Counted from the stretch's first letter, positions 25,334 to 37,145 are shown. The stretch is DNA of 64,000 nucleotides from Planomonospora sp. ID82291 (GCF_015711645.1 NZ_JABTEX010000004.1:620001-684000), one strand, 5' to 3'. Made by a program: numbers and translations. Notes: generated by a model not told the origin, from the letters alone.

Positions 25334-27824
25334 CCCCCTCCGGCCGGCCCGGTTCCCCGGCCGGGGCGATCACCTCGACGCTGCCGCGTCCCCCGTCGAC
25401 GCGGATCCGGTCGCCGTCGCGCACCCGAGCGGTGGCGTTCCCGGTGCCGACGACGGCGGGGATGCCCAGCTCGCGCGCGACGATCGAGGCGTGCGAGAGC
25501 GGCGCGCCGACGTCGGTGACGACCGCCGCCGCCCGGGGGAACAACGGCGTCCAGCCCACGTTGGTCACGGCCGTCACCAGGATCTCTCCCGGCCCGAGCC
25601 GGTCGGCCTGCTCCATGGAGGAGATCACCCGGGCGGTCCCCTCGACCACCCCGGCCGCGCCGGGGAAGCCGGTGACCGTCTCCGGCGCGGGCGCCACCGG
25701 CGCGTGGGAGTCGAAGACGTCGCCCCGGCGGCCGGGGTCGGCGGCCCACCGCTCCGGGTCGAACCGGCCGCGGATGACGCCCGGGTACGGCGGCAGCGAC
25801 CGGTAGTGCTCGTAGGCCGCCCGCCGCTCCGCGACGCGGGAGAGCGCCCGCCGCCCGCCGCGCAGCACGTCCATGATCTCGTCGATCGTCAGGAAGAAGA
25901 GGTCGTCGCCGCACCCGGTCAGCTCCCCGGCCCGCAGGACGAAGTCGCGCAGCACCCAGAAGGAGCGGATCGTCTCCGAACGGGCCTCCTCCCGGGCCTG
26001 GACGATCGCCCCCCACCGGTCGATCCTCCGACGCAGCCGCGCGGCCCGCCGCGGGGTGCGCTCCCGGAACCTCCGCCAGGCGGCGCGGCTCACCTCGTCC
26101 TGGCGGTCCAGGAGCTCCACCGGGTCGACCGTGGCGGCGGCGAGCAGCCTGTCGATCCACTCCGGGTCCTCTCCGGGGCGGGGGGCCGAGAGCTCGAACT
26201 CGTCCGGGCAGCGGTGGCCGTGGCGCCGGGCGAAGGTCTCCCGGTCGATCTCCCCGCGCTCCAGGCGCGCCAGGCCGAGCAGCGGCCCGAGGCTCTCCAG
26301 GCGTCCGCCGCCGACCCGGATCCCGGACGTCAGCGCGTTGGCGTCCTCCTCCCCGACCAGCCGCACCAGCCTGCCGTGGAGGAAGACGAGCGCGCCGGCG
26401 TCCTGGCGGCCCGCGGCGGCCAGCATGCGGCTGCACTCGTGGAAGTACGGCTCCACCCGGTCCCGCCAGAGCGCGGGCAGGTCCTCGGCGGCGGCGATCT
26501 CGGCACGCAGGGCCTCGGCGCGCGCGGTCGCGGTCGCGAGGAACTCCGGGAGCCTGCGGACGTACCCGCGCAGGGCGAGGCGGCCCCGGATGATCGGCAG
26601 CGACTCCCGGAGGATCCGCAGGCGCGGCATCGGCAGCGGCGGGGGAGCGAGCGACTCCGGTATCCGGCCGAAGACCGGCTCCTGGGCGGCCCGGAGCCGC
26701 CCGCCCATGCCCAGGGCCGTGGCGAGCGCGGCCGTCACGCTCAGGTTCATGTAGAACCTGCCGCCGATGTTCCCGCACAGGGGGTGGCCGCCGAGCTCGG
26801 AGAAGATCATCGCGTCGGCCATGAACACCCGCACGGCCGACCACGTGCACGGCGTCATGACGCTCGGGATCGCCTCGCCCAGGTTGCCGTTGGTCCACAG
26901 GTAGTCGCCCCGCAGGGAGTCGTTCCACTCCTCGCGCCGCCCGGTGATCGGCCGGGCCTGCAGGATGTACGGCCGCCCGTCGTGCAGCGCCCACTCGACG
27001 TCCACCGGGTGGCCGTACAGCTCCTCGATGCGCAGCCCGAGGTCGGCCAGCTCCAGCGCCTGGGCCGCCGACAGGACCGGCCGGTCGCGCAGGCCGGGCG
27101 GGACCGGCTCCTCGCGGGTGCCGCCGGGCGCGCGCACGGTCATGACGGCCTTGGACGCGACCGTCTCGGCGACGACCGTGCGGCGGTCGCGGTCGATCGT
27201 GAACGTGTCGGGTGTGACCAGGCCGCCGACGACCGCCTCGCCCAGGCCCCAGGCGGCGTTGACGGTCAGCCGGCCGCGGTCCTCGGTGAACAGCACGCCC
27301 GACGCGTCGGCCGGCACGAGTTCCTGGACGACGACGGCGAGGGCCACCTGGTCGCGGGGGATGCCGTGGCGCTCGCGGTAGGCGATGGCCCGCTCGGTCC
27401 ACAACGAGGCCCAGCAGCGCCGGACCGCGTCCAGGAGCTCTTCGGCGCCGCGGACGTTCAGGTAGCTCTCCTGCTGGCCGGCGAAGGACATGCCGGGCAG
27501 GTCCTCGGCGGTCGCCGACGACCGGACCGCGACCGGGACGTCCCCGCGGTCCCCGCACAGACTCCGGTAGGCGTCCCGGACGTCGCCGGCGATGCCGTCC
27601 GGGACCGCGTGGGCGGCGAAGAGCGCCGCGATCTCGCCGGCCCCGCCCGCCAGGATCCGCTCCCGCAGGCCGTGCCGGGCCGTGAAGCCGCGGTAGGCGG
27701 CGGTGGTGACGTGGAACCCGGGCGGCACCGGCAGCCCGGCCCGGGCCAGGCGGGCCAGGGACTCGCCCTTGCCGCCCACGGTCGCCAGGTCGGCTCCGGG
27801 GGCGTCGAGCGGAAGGGTGTTCAC
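25323..27824 (-). CDS. PEP-synthase-like phosphotransferase with rifampin phosphotransferase architecture
   Basis: 833 residues. The GTG, with GGAGGAG in front, overlaps the TetR stop by 4 bases. An N-terminal PPDK-type ATP-grasp domain (about 5-320: LATVGGKGESLARLARAGLPVPPGF, VAVRSSATAEDLPGMSFAGQQ, VVQELVPADASGVLFTEDRG, VDVEWALHDGRPYILQARPI) is followed by a long alpha-helical middle domain (about 330-740) and a C-terminal swivelling His domain (about 745-820; GAPLSHASIVARELGIP, His778). The order ATP-grasp/middle/His at the end, without a PEP-binding barrel, is that of rifampin phosphotransferases, not true PEP synthase. A drug or other hydroxyl substrate is plausible. It is cotranscribed with TetR. 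Confidence 0.85.
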   Translation of the reverse strand: MNTLPLDAPGADLATVGGKGESLARLARAGLPVPPGFHVTTAAYRGFTARHGLRERILAGGAGEIAALFAAHAVPDGIAGDVRDAYRSLCGDRGDVPVAVRSSATAEDLPGMSFAGQQESYLNVRGAEELLDAVRRCWASLWTERAIAYRERHGIPRDQVALAVVVQELVPADASGVLFTEDRGRLTVNAAWGLGEAVVGGLVTPDTFTIDRDRRTVVAETVASKAVMTVRAPGGTREEPVPPGLRDRPVLSAAQALELADLGLRIEELYGHPVDVEWALHDGRPYILQARPITGRREEWNDSLRGDYLWTNGNLGEAIPSVMTPCTWSAVRVFMADAMIFSELGGHPLCGNIGGRFYMNLSVTAALATALGMGGRLRAAQEPVFGRIPESLAPPPLPMPRLRILRESLPIIRGRLALRGYVRRLPEFLATATARAEALRAEIAAAEDLPALWRDRVEPYFHECSRMLAAAGRQDAGALVFLHGRLVRLVGEEDANALTSGIRVGGGRLESLGPLLGLARLERGEIDRETFARRHGHRCPDEFELSAPRPGEDPEWIDRLLAAATVDPVELLDRQDEVSRAAWRRFRERTPRRAARLRRRIDRWGAIVQAREEARSETIRSFWVLRDFVLRAGELTGCGDDLFFLTIDEIMDVLRGGRRALSRVAERRAAYEHYRSLPPYPGVIRGRFDPERWAADPGRRGDVFDSHAPVAPAPETVTGFPGAAGVVEGTARVISSMEQADRLGPGEILVTAVTNVGWTPLFPRAAAVVTDVGAPLSHASIVARELGIPAVVGTGNATARVRDGDRIRVDGGRGSVEVIAPAGEPGRPEGVSA

Positions 27825-28543
27825 AGGCTCTCCTCCAGCTTCCTCCGGGCGATCTCCAGGGCCCGGTCCAGATAACGCGCGGTGGCCTCGGCCACCTGCG
27901 CGGCGCTCTCGGGGGCGACGGGCCGCCCGGACCCCAGGGTCCGCTGCACCGTCTCGGCGAGCAGGGCGGCGCGCCGCTCGATGTCCAGGCCGAACGGGGC
28001 GGGCGGTGCGGGGATGTGGAAGAACCCGTAGAAGGCGGTGGCCATCACGTTCTGCTGCTCGGCGGGGGTCAGGTCGGACCGGACGAGCCCGTGCTCCTGC
28101 AGGACGCGGAGGTAGGCGGCGAACGCGGTGAACATCGCCTCGGCGGCCTCCGGGGCGGTGTGCTTGTGCCGCAGCAGGCCGCCGAGCACCTCCCTCTCGC
28201 CGAGCAGCAGCGCCTTGAGCAGCGGGCGCCGGAGCATCTCCAGCGCCAGCCGCCGGACCAGGCCGCCCACCGGCTCCGGGCGGCCGGCGGTGTGCAGCCG
28301 TACGGCCTCCAGCATCAGCACCCGCTCCCGGCGGAGCAGCGCCGTGAACAGCGCCTCCCGGCTCTTCCAGTGCAGGTAGAGCGTGCCCTTGGCGACGCCG
28401 GCGTGCCGGGAGACGTCGTCGAGGGTCGTCTTGTCGTAGCCCCAGCGGGCGATGAGCTCCGCCGCCGCGTCCAGGATCCGCTCCGCCCGCGCTCGGCGCT
28501 GCTCCGGCGTCCGCCGTCGGCGATCGGAGGACTCGGCTGTCAT
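27821..28543 (-). CDS. TetR family transcriptional regulator
   Basis: 240 residues from the ATG at 28543 preceded by AAAGGTGG. The N-terminal HTH (about 20-68: ILDAAAELIARWGYDKTTLD followed by DVSRHAGVAKGTLYLHWKSRE) is canonical. The C-terminal ligand domain is all-alpha. Its stop overlaps the start of the phosphotransferase gene, so regulator and enzyme form an operon. A perfect 11-bp inverted repeat upstream (28559-28592) is the expected operator. The ligand is likely the substrate of the downstream enzyme. Confidence 0.93.
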   Translation of the reverse strand: MTAESSDRRRRTPEQRRARAERILDAAAELIARWGYDKTTLDDVSRHAGVAKGTLYLHWKSREALFTALLRRERVLMLEAVRLHTAGRPEPVGGLVRRLALEMLRRPLLKALLLGEREVLGGLLRHKHTAPEAAEAMFTAFAAYLRVLQEHGLVRSDLTPAEQQNVMATAFYGFFHIPAPPAPFGLDIERRAALLAETVQRTLGSGRPVAPESAAQVAEATARYLDRALEIARRKLEESL

Positions 28544-28558
28544 GACACCACCTTTCAG

Positions 28559-28592
28559 ATAGATGACTGAATATATGCATCCAGTCATCTAT
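28559..28592. promoter_or_regulatory. TetR operator: perfect 11-bp inverted repeat
   Basis: ATAGATGACTG, a 12-base A+T-rich spacer, then CAGTCATCTAT. It lies 16 bases upstream of the TetR ATG in the divergent gap with the YchJ gene. The symmetry and position are those of an autoregulatory TetR site that could also silence the divergent gene. Confidence 0.8.
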
Positions 28593-28662
28593 TCGACAAG
28601 GCGTCGCGGTGAATCCCGGCCCGCCGCGGACCGGGGCGGGCCGGGAACGCGAGGACGGCACA

Positions 28663-29094
28663 ATGGGAGGCATGCCCCGACGCAGCCCGCGGCCCCGCCA
28701 GGCCGTCCCCGGATCCGCCGCCCCCTGCCCCTGCGGGCTCCCCGCGCCCTACCGGGACTGCTGCGGGCGGCTGCACCGGGGGGAGGCCGCCGCGCCCACC
28801 GCCGAACTGCTCATGCGCTCGCGGTTCAGCGCCTTCAGCGTCGGCGACGCGGACTACCTCCTGCGCACCTGGCACCCGTCGACGCGCCCGCCCGCGGTGG
28901 AGCTCGACCGGGCGCTGCGCTGGACGGGCCTGGAGATCCTGGAGGCCACCGGCGGGAGCGCCTTCCACACCGAGGGCACCGTCCGCTTCCGCGCCCGCTA
29001 CACCGAGCGCGGCCGGGCGGGGGAGATGGAGGAGCACAGCCGCTTCACCCGGCACGCGGGCGCGTGGGTGTACGTGGGCGCGCTCCCCGCCTGA
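28663..29094 (+). CDS. YchJ-family (UPF0225) SEC-C-like protein
   Basis: 143 residues. I chose the ATG at 28663, with GAGGA 6 bases before it; an ATG at 28672 sits only one base from GGGAGG. A Cys-rich SEC-C-type zinc motif (PCPCGLPAPYRDCCGRLHRG) is followed by an NTF2-like domain (AELLMRSRFSAFSVGDADYLL ... TWHPSTRPP ... HTEGTVRFRARY). YchJ proteins are small cytosolic metal-binding proteins of unknown role. It is divergent from TetR across the palindromic operator. Confidence 0.88.
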   Translation: MGGMPRRSPRPRQAVPGSAAPCPCGLPAPYRDCCGRLHRGEAAAPTAELLMRSRFSAFSVGDADYLLRTWHPSTRPPAVELDRALRWTGLEILEATGGSAFHTEGTVRFRARYTERGRAGEMEEHSRFTRHAGAWVYVGALPA

Positions 29095-29154
29095 GGACCG
29101 GCGCCCGCGGGCGCGCACCGGTCTGCGGACCGGGACGCGCCGCGACACGCCCCC

Positions 29155-29250
29155 CGCTCCGGAGACCGGAGCACCGCGGGCGGACCCGGCGGCGGCGCGC
29201 CTCGCTCCGGAGACCGGAGCACCGCGGGCGGACCCGGCGGCGGTGCGCCC
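29155..29250. repeat. Two 48-bp direct repeats, each holding a hairpin
   Basis: The unit beginning CGCTCCGGAGACCGGAGCAC occurs at 29155 and again at 29203, almost unchanged over 48 bases. Each copy contains GCTCCGG-AGA-CCGGAGC (29156-29172 and 29204-29220), a 7-bp stem with a 3-base loop. They follow the YchJ gene and precede RecD2, so they probably serve as duplicated terminator-like hairpins. Confidence 0.85.
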
Positions 29251-29293
29251 CGCCTGCGGGTTTCTGTCGGTCGTATCCGATTGGATCCCTGCT

Positions 29294-31426
29294 GTGGACG
29301 TTTCCGTCGAACACCTGGTGCACGTCCGCGAGGACGGCTACACCGTCGCGCGGATGAGCGCCGAGGGCGTGCCGGACCTCATCGCCTCCGGCCGGGCCCT
29401 GGCCGGCATCCAGCCCGGGGAGTCGCTCCGGCTGGTCGGCTCCTGGGGCGAGCACCCGCGCCACGGTCGGCACTTCGCGGTGGACGGCTGCGAGCGGGTG
29501 GCCCCGGCCACGGTCCGGGCCATCCGGGTCTACCTCGGCTCGGGCCTGATCCGCGGCATCGGGCCGCGGCTCGCCCACGCCATCGTCAGCCACTTCGGGG
29601 AGGCGACGCTGGAGGTCATCGACGCCGAGCCGGAGCGGCTCAGGGAGGTCGTCAACATCGGGCCCGCCCGGCAGGCGCAGATCGTCCAGGCCTGGGAGGA
29701 GCAGAAGGAGATCGCCGCGCTGATGGCGGTCCTGCAGGGGTTCGGGGTCAGCCCGCTGCTCGCGGCCAAGATCTACCAGGTGTACGGCGCGGACTCCGGG
29801 CAGGTCCTCGCCTCCGACCCCTACCGCCTCATCGGCCAGGTCCGCGGCATCGCGTTCGGCACGGCCGACCGGATCGCGCTGAGGTCCGGCGTCCCGGAGG
29901 ACAGCCCGGAGCGGATCGGCGCGGCGGTCCTGGACACCCTGGAGACCGCGGGCGCCCGCGACGGGCACTGCTACCTGCCGCTGGACGTCCTGGTCGGCAG
30001 GGCCGCCGAGCTGGTCGACCAGGGCCGGGAGCCGGTCCGCCGGGCCGTCGACGCGCTGCGGGCCGAGCGTCGGGTGGTGGTCGAGGCGTCGCCCGACGAC
30101 CCGGAGCGGACCGTGGTCTACGCCCGGCACGTGCACGGCCGCGAGATCGGCCTGGCGGCCCACCTGACCAGGCTCTGCCAGGCCCCCTCGGCGCTGCCCG
30201 CGCGCACGTGGCCGGAGGACCCGGGCCTGCACGAGGAGCAGCGGGCGGCCGTGGCCATGGCGCTGACCAACACCGTGTCCGTCCTCACCGGCGGCCCGGG
30301 ATGCGGCAAGAGCCACACGGTCAGGGCCGTCGCCGCCGCGGTGCGGGCGGCGGGCGGCACGGTGACCCTGGCCGCCCCGACGGGCAGGGCCGCCAAGCGG
30401 CTGTCGGAGCTGACCGGGCTGCCCGCCATGACCGTGCACCGCCTGCTGGCCCGCCGGCCGGACCCGGAGCCCGGCACGCTGTTCACCGAGACGCCCGCCC
30501 AGGCCGACCTGGTCGTGGTCGACGAGGCCTCCATGCTGGACCTGCACCTGGCCACCCGCCTGGCCGCGGCCGTCCCCTCGGGCAGCCACCTGCTGCTCGT
30601 CGGCGACGGCGACCAGCTGCCGAGCATCGCGCCCGGCAACGTGCTGGCCGACCTGCTGCGGGTCGAGGCCGTTCCGCGGACCCGGCTGACGCACGTCTTC
30701 CGCCAGGCGGCGGAGAGCGGGATCATCCAGGTCGCCCACCGCATCCGGGCCGGCCGGGTGCCCGACCTCCCCGGCCGCCGGGGGTTCTGGTTCGAGGAGG
30801 TCGACGATCCCGGCCAGGTCGCCGAGCGGGTGGTCCACCTGGCGACGGCGGCGATCCCGCGCAAGCAGGGCGTCGACCCCGGCCAGGTCCAGGTCCTGTG
30901 CCCGATGCGCAGGGGCGCGACCGGGACCGTCGAGATCGGCCGGATGATCCAGGAACGGCTCAACCCCGCCGGCGAGGGGAAGGAGGAGCACTGGTCGGGC
31001 GCCTCGGTCTTCCGGACCGGCGACCGCGTCATGTCCGTCCGCAACGACTACGACAAGGGCGTCTTCAACGGGACCACCGGGACGGTGACCGGGATCGTCC
31101 GGCAGGACAGGCTCCTGGAGGTCCGCACCGACGACGGCGAGAGCGTGCGGTACGGCTTCGGCGAGCTCGACGAGCTGACCCACGCCTACGCCGTCAGCGT
31201 GCACCGCTCCCAGGGCAGCGAGTACCCCTTCGTGGTCGCGCCGATCGTCGCCGAGGCCGGCGGCGTCATGCTGCGCCGCAGGCTGCTCTACACCCTGGTC
31301 ACCCGGGCCCGGTCGTGGGTGGTCCTCGTCGGGCAGCGCGAGGCCCTGGAGACGGCGGTCCACCGGCTCGGGCACCGCCGCAACACCGGGCTCGCCCGCA
31401 GGCTCGCGCTGAGCCTGCGGGGCTGA
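29294..31426 (+). CDS. recD2: RecD2-type SF1B DNA helicase
   Basis: 710 residues. I use the GTG at 29294 because VSVEHLVHVREDGYTVARM is where family members begin; a GTG at 29243 would start inside the upstream repeat. RecD2 unwinds DNA 5'-3' in repair, independent of RecBCD. An N-terminal OB-like domain is followed by helix-hairpin-helix repeats (GLIRGIGPRLAHAIVSHFGE), then Walker A GGPGCGKSHT, Walker B VVVDEASMLD, motif III GDGDQLPSIAPGNVL, and the C-terminal motifs THAYAVSVHRSQGSEYP and LLYTLVTRAR. Complete and normal length. Confidence 0.93.
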   Translation: MDVSVEHLVHVREDGYTVARMSAEGVPDLIASGRALAGIQPGESLRLVGSWGEHPRHGRHFAVDGCERVAPATVRAIRVYLGSGLIRGIGPRLAHAIVSHFGEATLEVIDAEPERLREVVNIGPARQAQIVQAWEEQKEIAALMAVLQGFGVSPLLAAKIYQVYGADSGQVLASDPYRLIGQVRGIAFGTADRIALRSGVPEDSPERIGAAVLDTLETAGARDGHCYLPLDVLVGRAAELVDQGREPVRRAVDALRAERRVVVEASPDDPERTVVYARHVHGREIGLAAHLTRLCQAPSALPARTWPEDPGLHEEQRAAVAMALTNTVSVLTGGPGCGKSHTVRAVAAAVRAAGGTVTLAAPTGRAAKRLSELTGLPAMTVHRLLARRPDPEPGTLFTETPAQADLVVVDEASMLDLHLATRLAAAVPSGSHLLLVGDGDQLPSIAPGNVLADLLRVEAVPRTRLTHVFRQAAESGIIQVAHRIRAGRVPDLPGRRGFWFEEVDDPGQVAERVVHLATAAIPRKQGVDPGQVQVLCPMRRGATGTVEIGRMIQERLNPAGEGKEEHWSGASVFRTGDRVMSVRNDYDKGVFNGTTGTVTGIVRQDRLLEVRTDDGESVRYGFGELDELTHAYAVSVHRSQGSEYPFVVAPIVAEAGGVMLRRRLLYTLVTRARSWVVLVGQREALETAVHRLGHRRNTGLARRLALSLRG

Positions 31427-31643
31427 GCGCAGGAGGGCCGCTCCTTTACCCGATCGTCACCTTCTTCCGGTCAACTGCGGCGACCGCGCACCGATAGGGG
31501 ACGTATCCGACCCGCAGAAGGAGAACCCGCAGGCCCGCGCCGTCCGCCGGCCCGCACCCCTCCCCGTCACCGTTGCCGACCTCCCTTCCCGCCGTGCCGT
31601 CCGGGCACGCGGGCGGGAGTCCCGGCAGGCCACCAGAGAGATC

Positions 31644-34025
31644 ATGATGCAGAGCCTCTTCGCGGCGGCCCGTACCGGCTCCCGCTCTGCCGGCCGCCCG
31701 CAGGCCTGGCTGGTCTTCCTCGTGCTGGGAGGCGTGGCGGCGGCGACCGCCCCGTTCGCGGCGGGGACGTCACCGGTCCTGGAGACGTTGTCCTGGGTGC
31801 TGCTGCCCGGCGTCTCCGCGGTGGCCGTCCTGACCGGGATGCGCCGCAACGGCCTGACCGGCTCGGGCCCGTGGCGGCTGATCGGCACCGGCCTCCTGAT
31901 CACGCTGCTGGCGAGCGCCCTCGGCTGGGGCGTCGGCTGGGTCTGGCTGAGGAGCCCCCTGCTGCTGGGCCTCTACCAGGTGAGCACGCTCGCCGCGTAC
32001 GGCTTCGCGCTGATCGCGCTGATCATGCTGAGCCTGCGGACCGCCGGCCCCCGCTGGGCGGCGCTGCTGGACGCCGGCATCATCACCATCGGCGTGGCCA
32101 TGCCGCTCTGGACGCTGCTCATCGGCCCGGTCACCGACCGGGCCGTGCACATCGACACCGACCTGGTCTTCGCGCTGGCGCTGCCGGCCATCGACCTGTT
32201 CATCATCGGGCTGGTGGTCCGCCTGGCCCTGGACAGCGGACGGGTGCCGGGGCTGAGCCTGCTGAGCGCCTCCTACGCCGCCATGTTCCTCTCCGACGTC
32301 GTCTACCTGCTGAACCAGGCCTCGAGCGAGGTGTACGGCGCCGTCTCCACGGCCTGCTGGCTGGGCTGGGGCGTCCTGACCGGCGCGGCCATGCTGCACC
32401 CCAGCATGTCCGCCGCGGGCCGGGCGCAGGAGCCCACCCCCCTCAGCCGGGCGCGGGTGGCCGTGCTGCTGGTGCTGGCCCTGGCGCTGACGCTGCTCAG
32501 CCCGCTGGTCTCCGTCGTGGTCCCGATGTTCACGGGCGTCGGCGCGGTCGTGGGGCCCCACGGCAGCAGGGCGGTCACGCTGCTGACCGTGCTGCTGGCC
32601 GTACTGCTGGTACTGCGGCTGAGCACCGTCGCGTGCGTGAGCCTGGCCCAGGCGGCCGACCTGCGCGTGGCCCTGCACCGGCAGGACGCCCTGCAGCGCA
32701 GCCTGTCCCACCGCGCCTCGCACGACCCGCTGACCGGGCTGGGCAACCGCACCCTGCTGGGCGAGGCCCTGCACACCGTCATCACCGCGCACGCCGCGAC
32801 CCCCGGCGCCCCCCACCCGGCGCTGCTCCTGCTGGACCTGGACGCGTTCAAGGACGTCAACGACACCTACGGCCACCCGGTGGGCGACGAGGTGCTCACC
32901 GTCGTGGCCCAGCGGCTCCGCGACCTGGTCGCCGGCGAGCACATCCTGGCCCGGCTCGGCGGCGACGAGTTCGCGATCCTGCTGCCCCGCGCCGAGACCG
33001 GCGAGGCGATGGCCGTGGCCCAGCGGATGCTGGAGACCGTGCGCTCCCCCTACCTGGTCGACGGCCGCGAGCTCTACCTGACCACCAGCATCGGCGTCCT
33101 GGCCGGCACCGTCATCGCCACCGCCTCCGACGCCCTGCGCGACGCCGACCTGGCCCTGTACGAGGCCAAGGCCGCCGGAAAGAACCAGATCATCGTCTTC
33201 GACAGCGAGCTGCGCGCCCGGCGCCTGCACCACGCGGAGCTCGCCGTCGGGCTGCGCCAGGCGCTGGCCCGGGAGGAGTTCACCCTGGCCTACCAGCCCG
33301 TCGTGGACCTGACCTCCGGCACGATCTACGCGGTGGAGGCCCTGCTGCGCTGGACCCCGGCCGGCGGGCGGCCCATCCCGCCGGACGTGTTCATCCCCGT
33401 CGCCGAGGACACCGGGCTGATCGTCGAGATCGGGCGCTGGGTCCTGAACCAGGCCTGCGCCGACGCGCAGCGCTGGCACGAGCGGTACGGCATCGCCATG
33501 ACCGTCAACGTCTCCGGCAGGCAGTTGCGCGAGCGCGCGTTCCGGGACACGGTCCTGGAGGTCCTGGCCCGCTACGAGCTGCCGGAGAACGCGCTGACCC
33601 TGGAGGTCACCGAGAGCATGCTGCTGGCCACCACCGCCGCCGAGACCCGCCGCATCGTCGAGCTCCTCGCCGAGCTGCGCACCCACGGCGTGCGCATCGC
33701 GCTGGACGACTTCGGCACCGGCTACTCCTCGCTGGCCTACCTGCGCACCCTCCCGGTGGACATCCTCAAGATCGACCGCTCGTTCACCGCCCCGCTCACC
33801 GACACCGACCCCCACCAGGCCCGCGCCTTCACCAAGGCCATCGTGGAGCTCTCGGCCAGCCTGGGGCTGTCCACCGTCGTCGAGGGCGTCGAGTCCCGGG
33901 AGCAGGCCACGCTCCTGCAGCAGATGGGCTGCCCGCTGGCCCAGGGCTACCTGTTCTCCCAGCCCGCCCCGGCCCGCGCGATCGACGACATGCTCCAGGT
34001 GGCCGTCTCGCAGTCCGCCGCCTGA
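31644..34025 (+). CDS. Membrane GGDEF-EAL cyclic-di-GMP protein
   Basis: 793 residues. The first ~330 residues carry about nine hydrophobic helices (a MASE-like membrane sensor). The GGDEF domain (about 355-515) has an intact RLGGDEFAILL, and the EAL domain (about 530-785) has AVEALLRW, NVSGRQL, EVTESMLL, the loop LDDFGTGYSSLAYL, DILKIDRSF and EGVESREQ. Both active sites look complete, so the protein could both make and break c-di-GMP. ATG codons at 31644 and 31647 are both possible starts. It stands alone; a 14-bp-stem hairpin follows. Confidence 0.93.
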   Translation: MMQSLFAAARTGSRSAGRPQAWLVFLVLGGVAAATAPFAAGTSPVLETLSWVLLPGVSAVAVLTGMRRNGLTGSGPWRLIGTGLLITLLASALGWGVGWVWLRSPLLLGLYQVSTLAAYGFALIALIMLSLRTAGPRWAALLDAGIITIGVAMPLWTLLIGPVTDRAVHIDTDLVFALALPAIDLFIIGLVVRLALDSGRVPGLSLLSASYAAMFLSDVVYLLNQASSEVYGAVSTACWLGWGVLTGAAMLHPSMSAAGRAQEPTPLSRARVAVLLVLALALTLLSPLVSVVVPMFTGVGAVVGPHGSRAVTLLTVLLAVLLVLRLSTVACVSLAQAADLRVALHRQDALQRSLSHRASHDPLTGLGNRTLLGEALHTVITAHAATPGAPHPALLLLDLDAFKDVNDTYGHPVGDEVLTVVAQRLRDLVAGEHILARLGGDEFAILLPRAETGEAMAVAQRMLETVRSPYLVDGRELYLTTSIGVLAGTVIATASDALRDADLALYEAKAAGKNQIIVFDSELRARRLHHAELAVGLRQALAREEFTLAYQPVVDLTSGTIYAVEALLRWTPAGGRPIPPDVFIPVAEDTGLIVEIGRWVLNQACADAQRWHERYGIAMTVNVSGRQLRERAFRDTVLEVLARYELPENALTLEVTESMLLATTAAETRRIVELLAELRTHGVRIALDDFGTGYSSLAYLRTLPVDILKIDRSFTAPLTDTDPHQARAFTKAIVELSASLGLSTVVEGVESREQATLLQQMGCPLAQGYLFSQPAPARAIDDMLQVAVSQSAA

Positions 34026-34048
34026 CGCCCCACCGTTCTCCGGGGACG

Positions 34049-34090
34049 CCGGACCGGACCGGCGTGCAGGGGAGACCCGGTCCGGTCCGG
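34049..34090. terminator. Hairpin past the GGDEF-EAL gene (14-bp stem)
   Basis: CCGGACCGGACCGG at 34049-34062 pairs exactly with CCGGTCCGGTCCGG at 34077-34090, with a 14-base loop. It starts 23 bases after the stop codon. Termination or mRNA-end stabilisation is likely. Confidence 0.65.
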
Positions 34091-34193
34091 CGTGCGGGGG
34101 ATCGACCGCCGCGAATGAAGGCCCCCGGGGTCCCGGGTGGGTCGGGGAGCGGTTCCCCGGGCCGCCGAATCCGGGCGCGGAGCACGCCGCTAT

Positions 34194-34213
34194 GTCAGAG
34201 AGCGCTCTCAGAC
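34194..34213. promoter_or_regulatory. CebR/LacI-like palindrome upstream of GH3 glucosidase
   Basis: GTCAGAGAGCGCTCTCAGAC: a 12-bp perfect palindrome (GAGAGCGCTCTC) inside a 20-bp inverted repeat with one mismatched pair. It resembles the TGGGAGCGCTCCCA site of CebR/CelR cellobiose repressors. It lies 101 bases before the GH3 start codon. Control by a cello-oligosaccharide-responsive LacI protein is inferred. Confidence 0.65.
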
Positions 34214-34313
34214 GGCTATTGACGGGAGTGGCCTCACGGGGTCAGGATCTGCGCAGTGCGGATCACGGGGGAGCCGCCACGCCCTTGTGCCGCACCTCGA
34301 GAACGGACCCTCG

Positions 34314-36974
<2,661 letters not shown>

Positions 36975-36979
36975 CCGAC

Positions 36980-37112
36980 CGGGACACCCGGAGGTCCGGC
37001 CCGGCCGGACCTGAGCCGGCGGATCCGGAGTCCCGGACCTGAGTCCCGGACCTGAGCCGGCGGATCCGGACGCGCGGATCTGAGCCGGCCGGCCCGGACC
37101 TCCGGACCTGAG
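36980..37112. repeat. Degenerate reiterated motif after the GH3 gene
   Basis: The core CCGGACCTGAG, often followed by CCGGCGGATCCGGA, recurs about six times with changes between 36999 and 37112. The last codons of the GH3 gene itself (CGGATCTGAG at 36961) carry a related sequence. It is a decayed 3'-end tandem expansion similar in kind to that at 21750. Confidence 0.75.
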
Positions 37113-37114
37113 TC

Positions 37115-37145
37115 GGCCGGGGAGGGAGAGGTCCCCTCCCCGGCC
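37115..37145. terminator. Hairpin after the GH3 gene (12-bp stem)
   Basis: GGCCGGGGAGGG, a 7-base loop, then CCCTCCCCGGCC. It lies between the GH3 gene and the PI-PLC-like gene and is a likely terminator for GH3. Confidence 0.65.

Noticed and set aside
25323..27824. Housekeeping PEP synthase (ppsA)
   Set aside because: The phosphohistidine domain is at the very C-terminus and the PEP-binding barrel that should follow it is missing.
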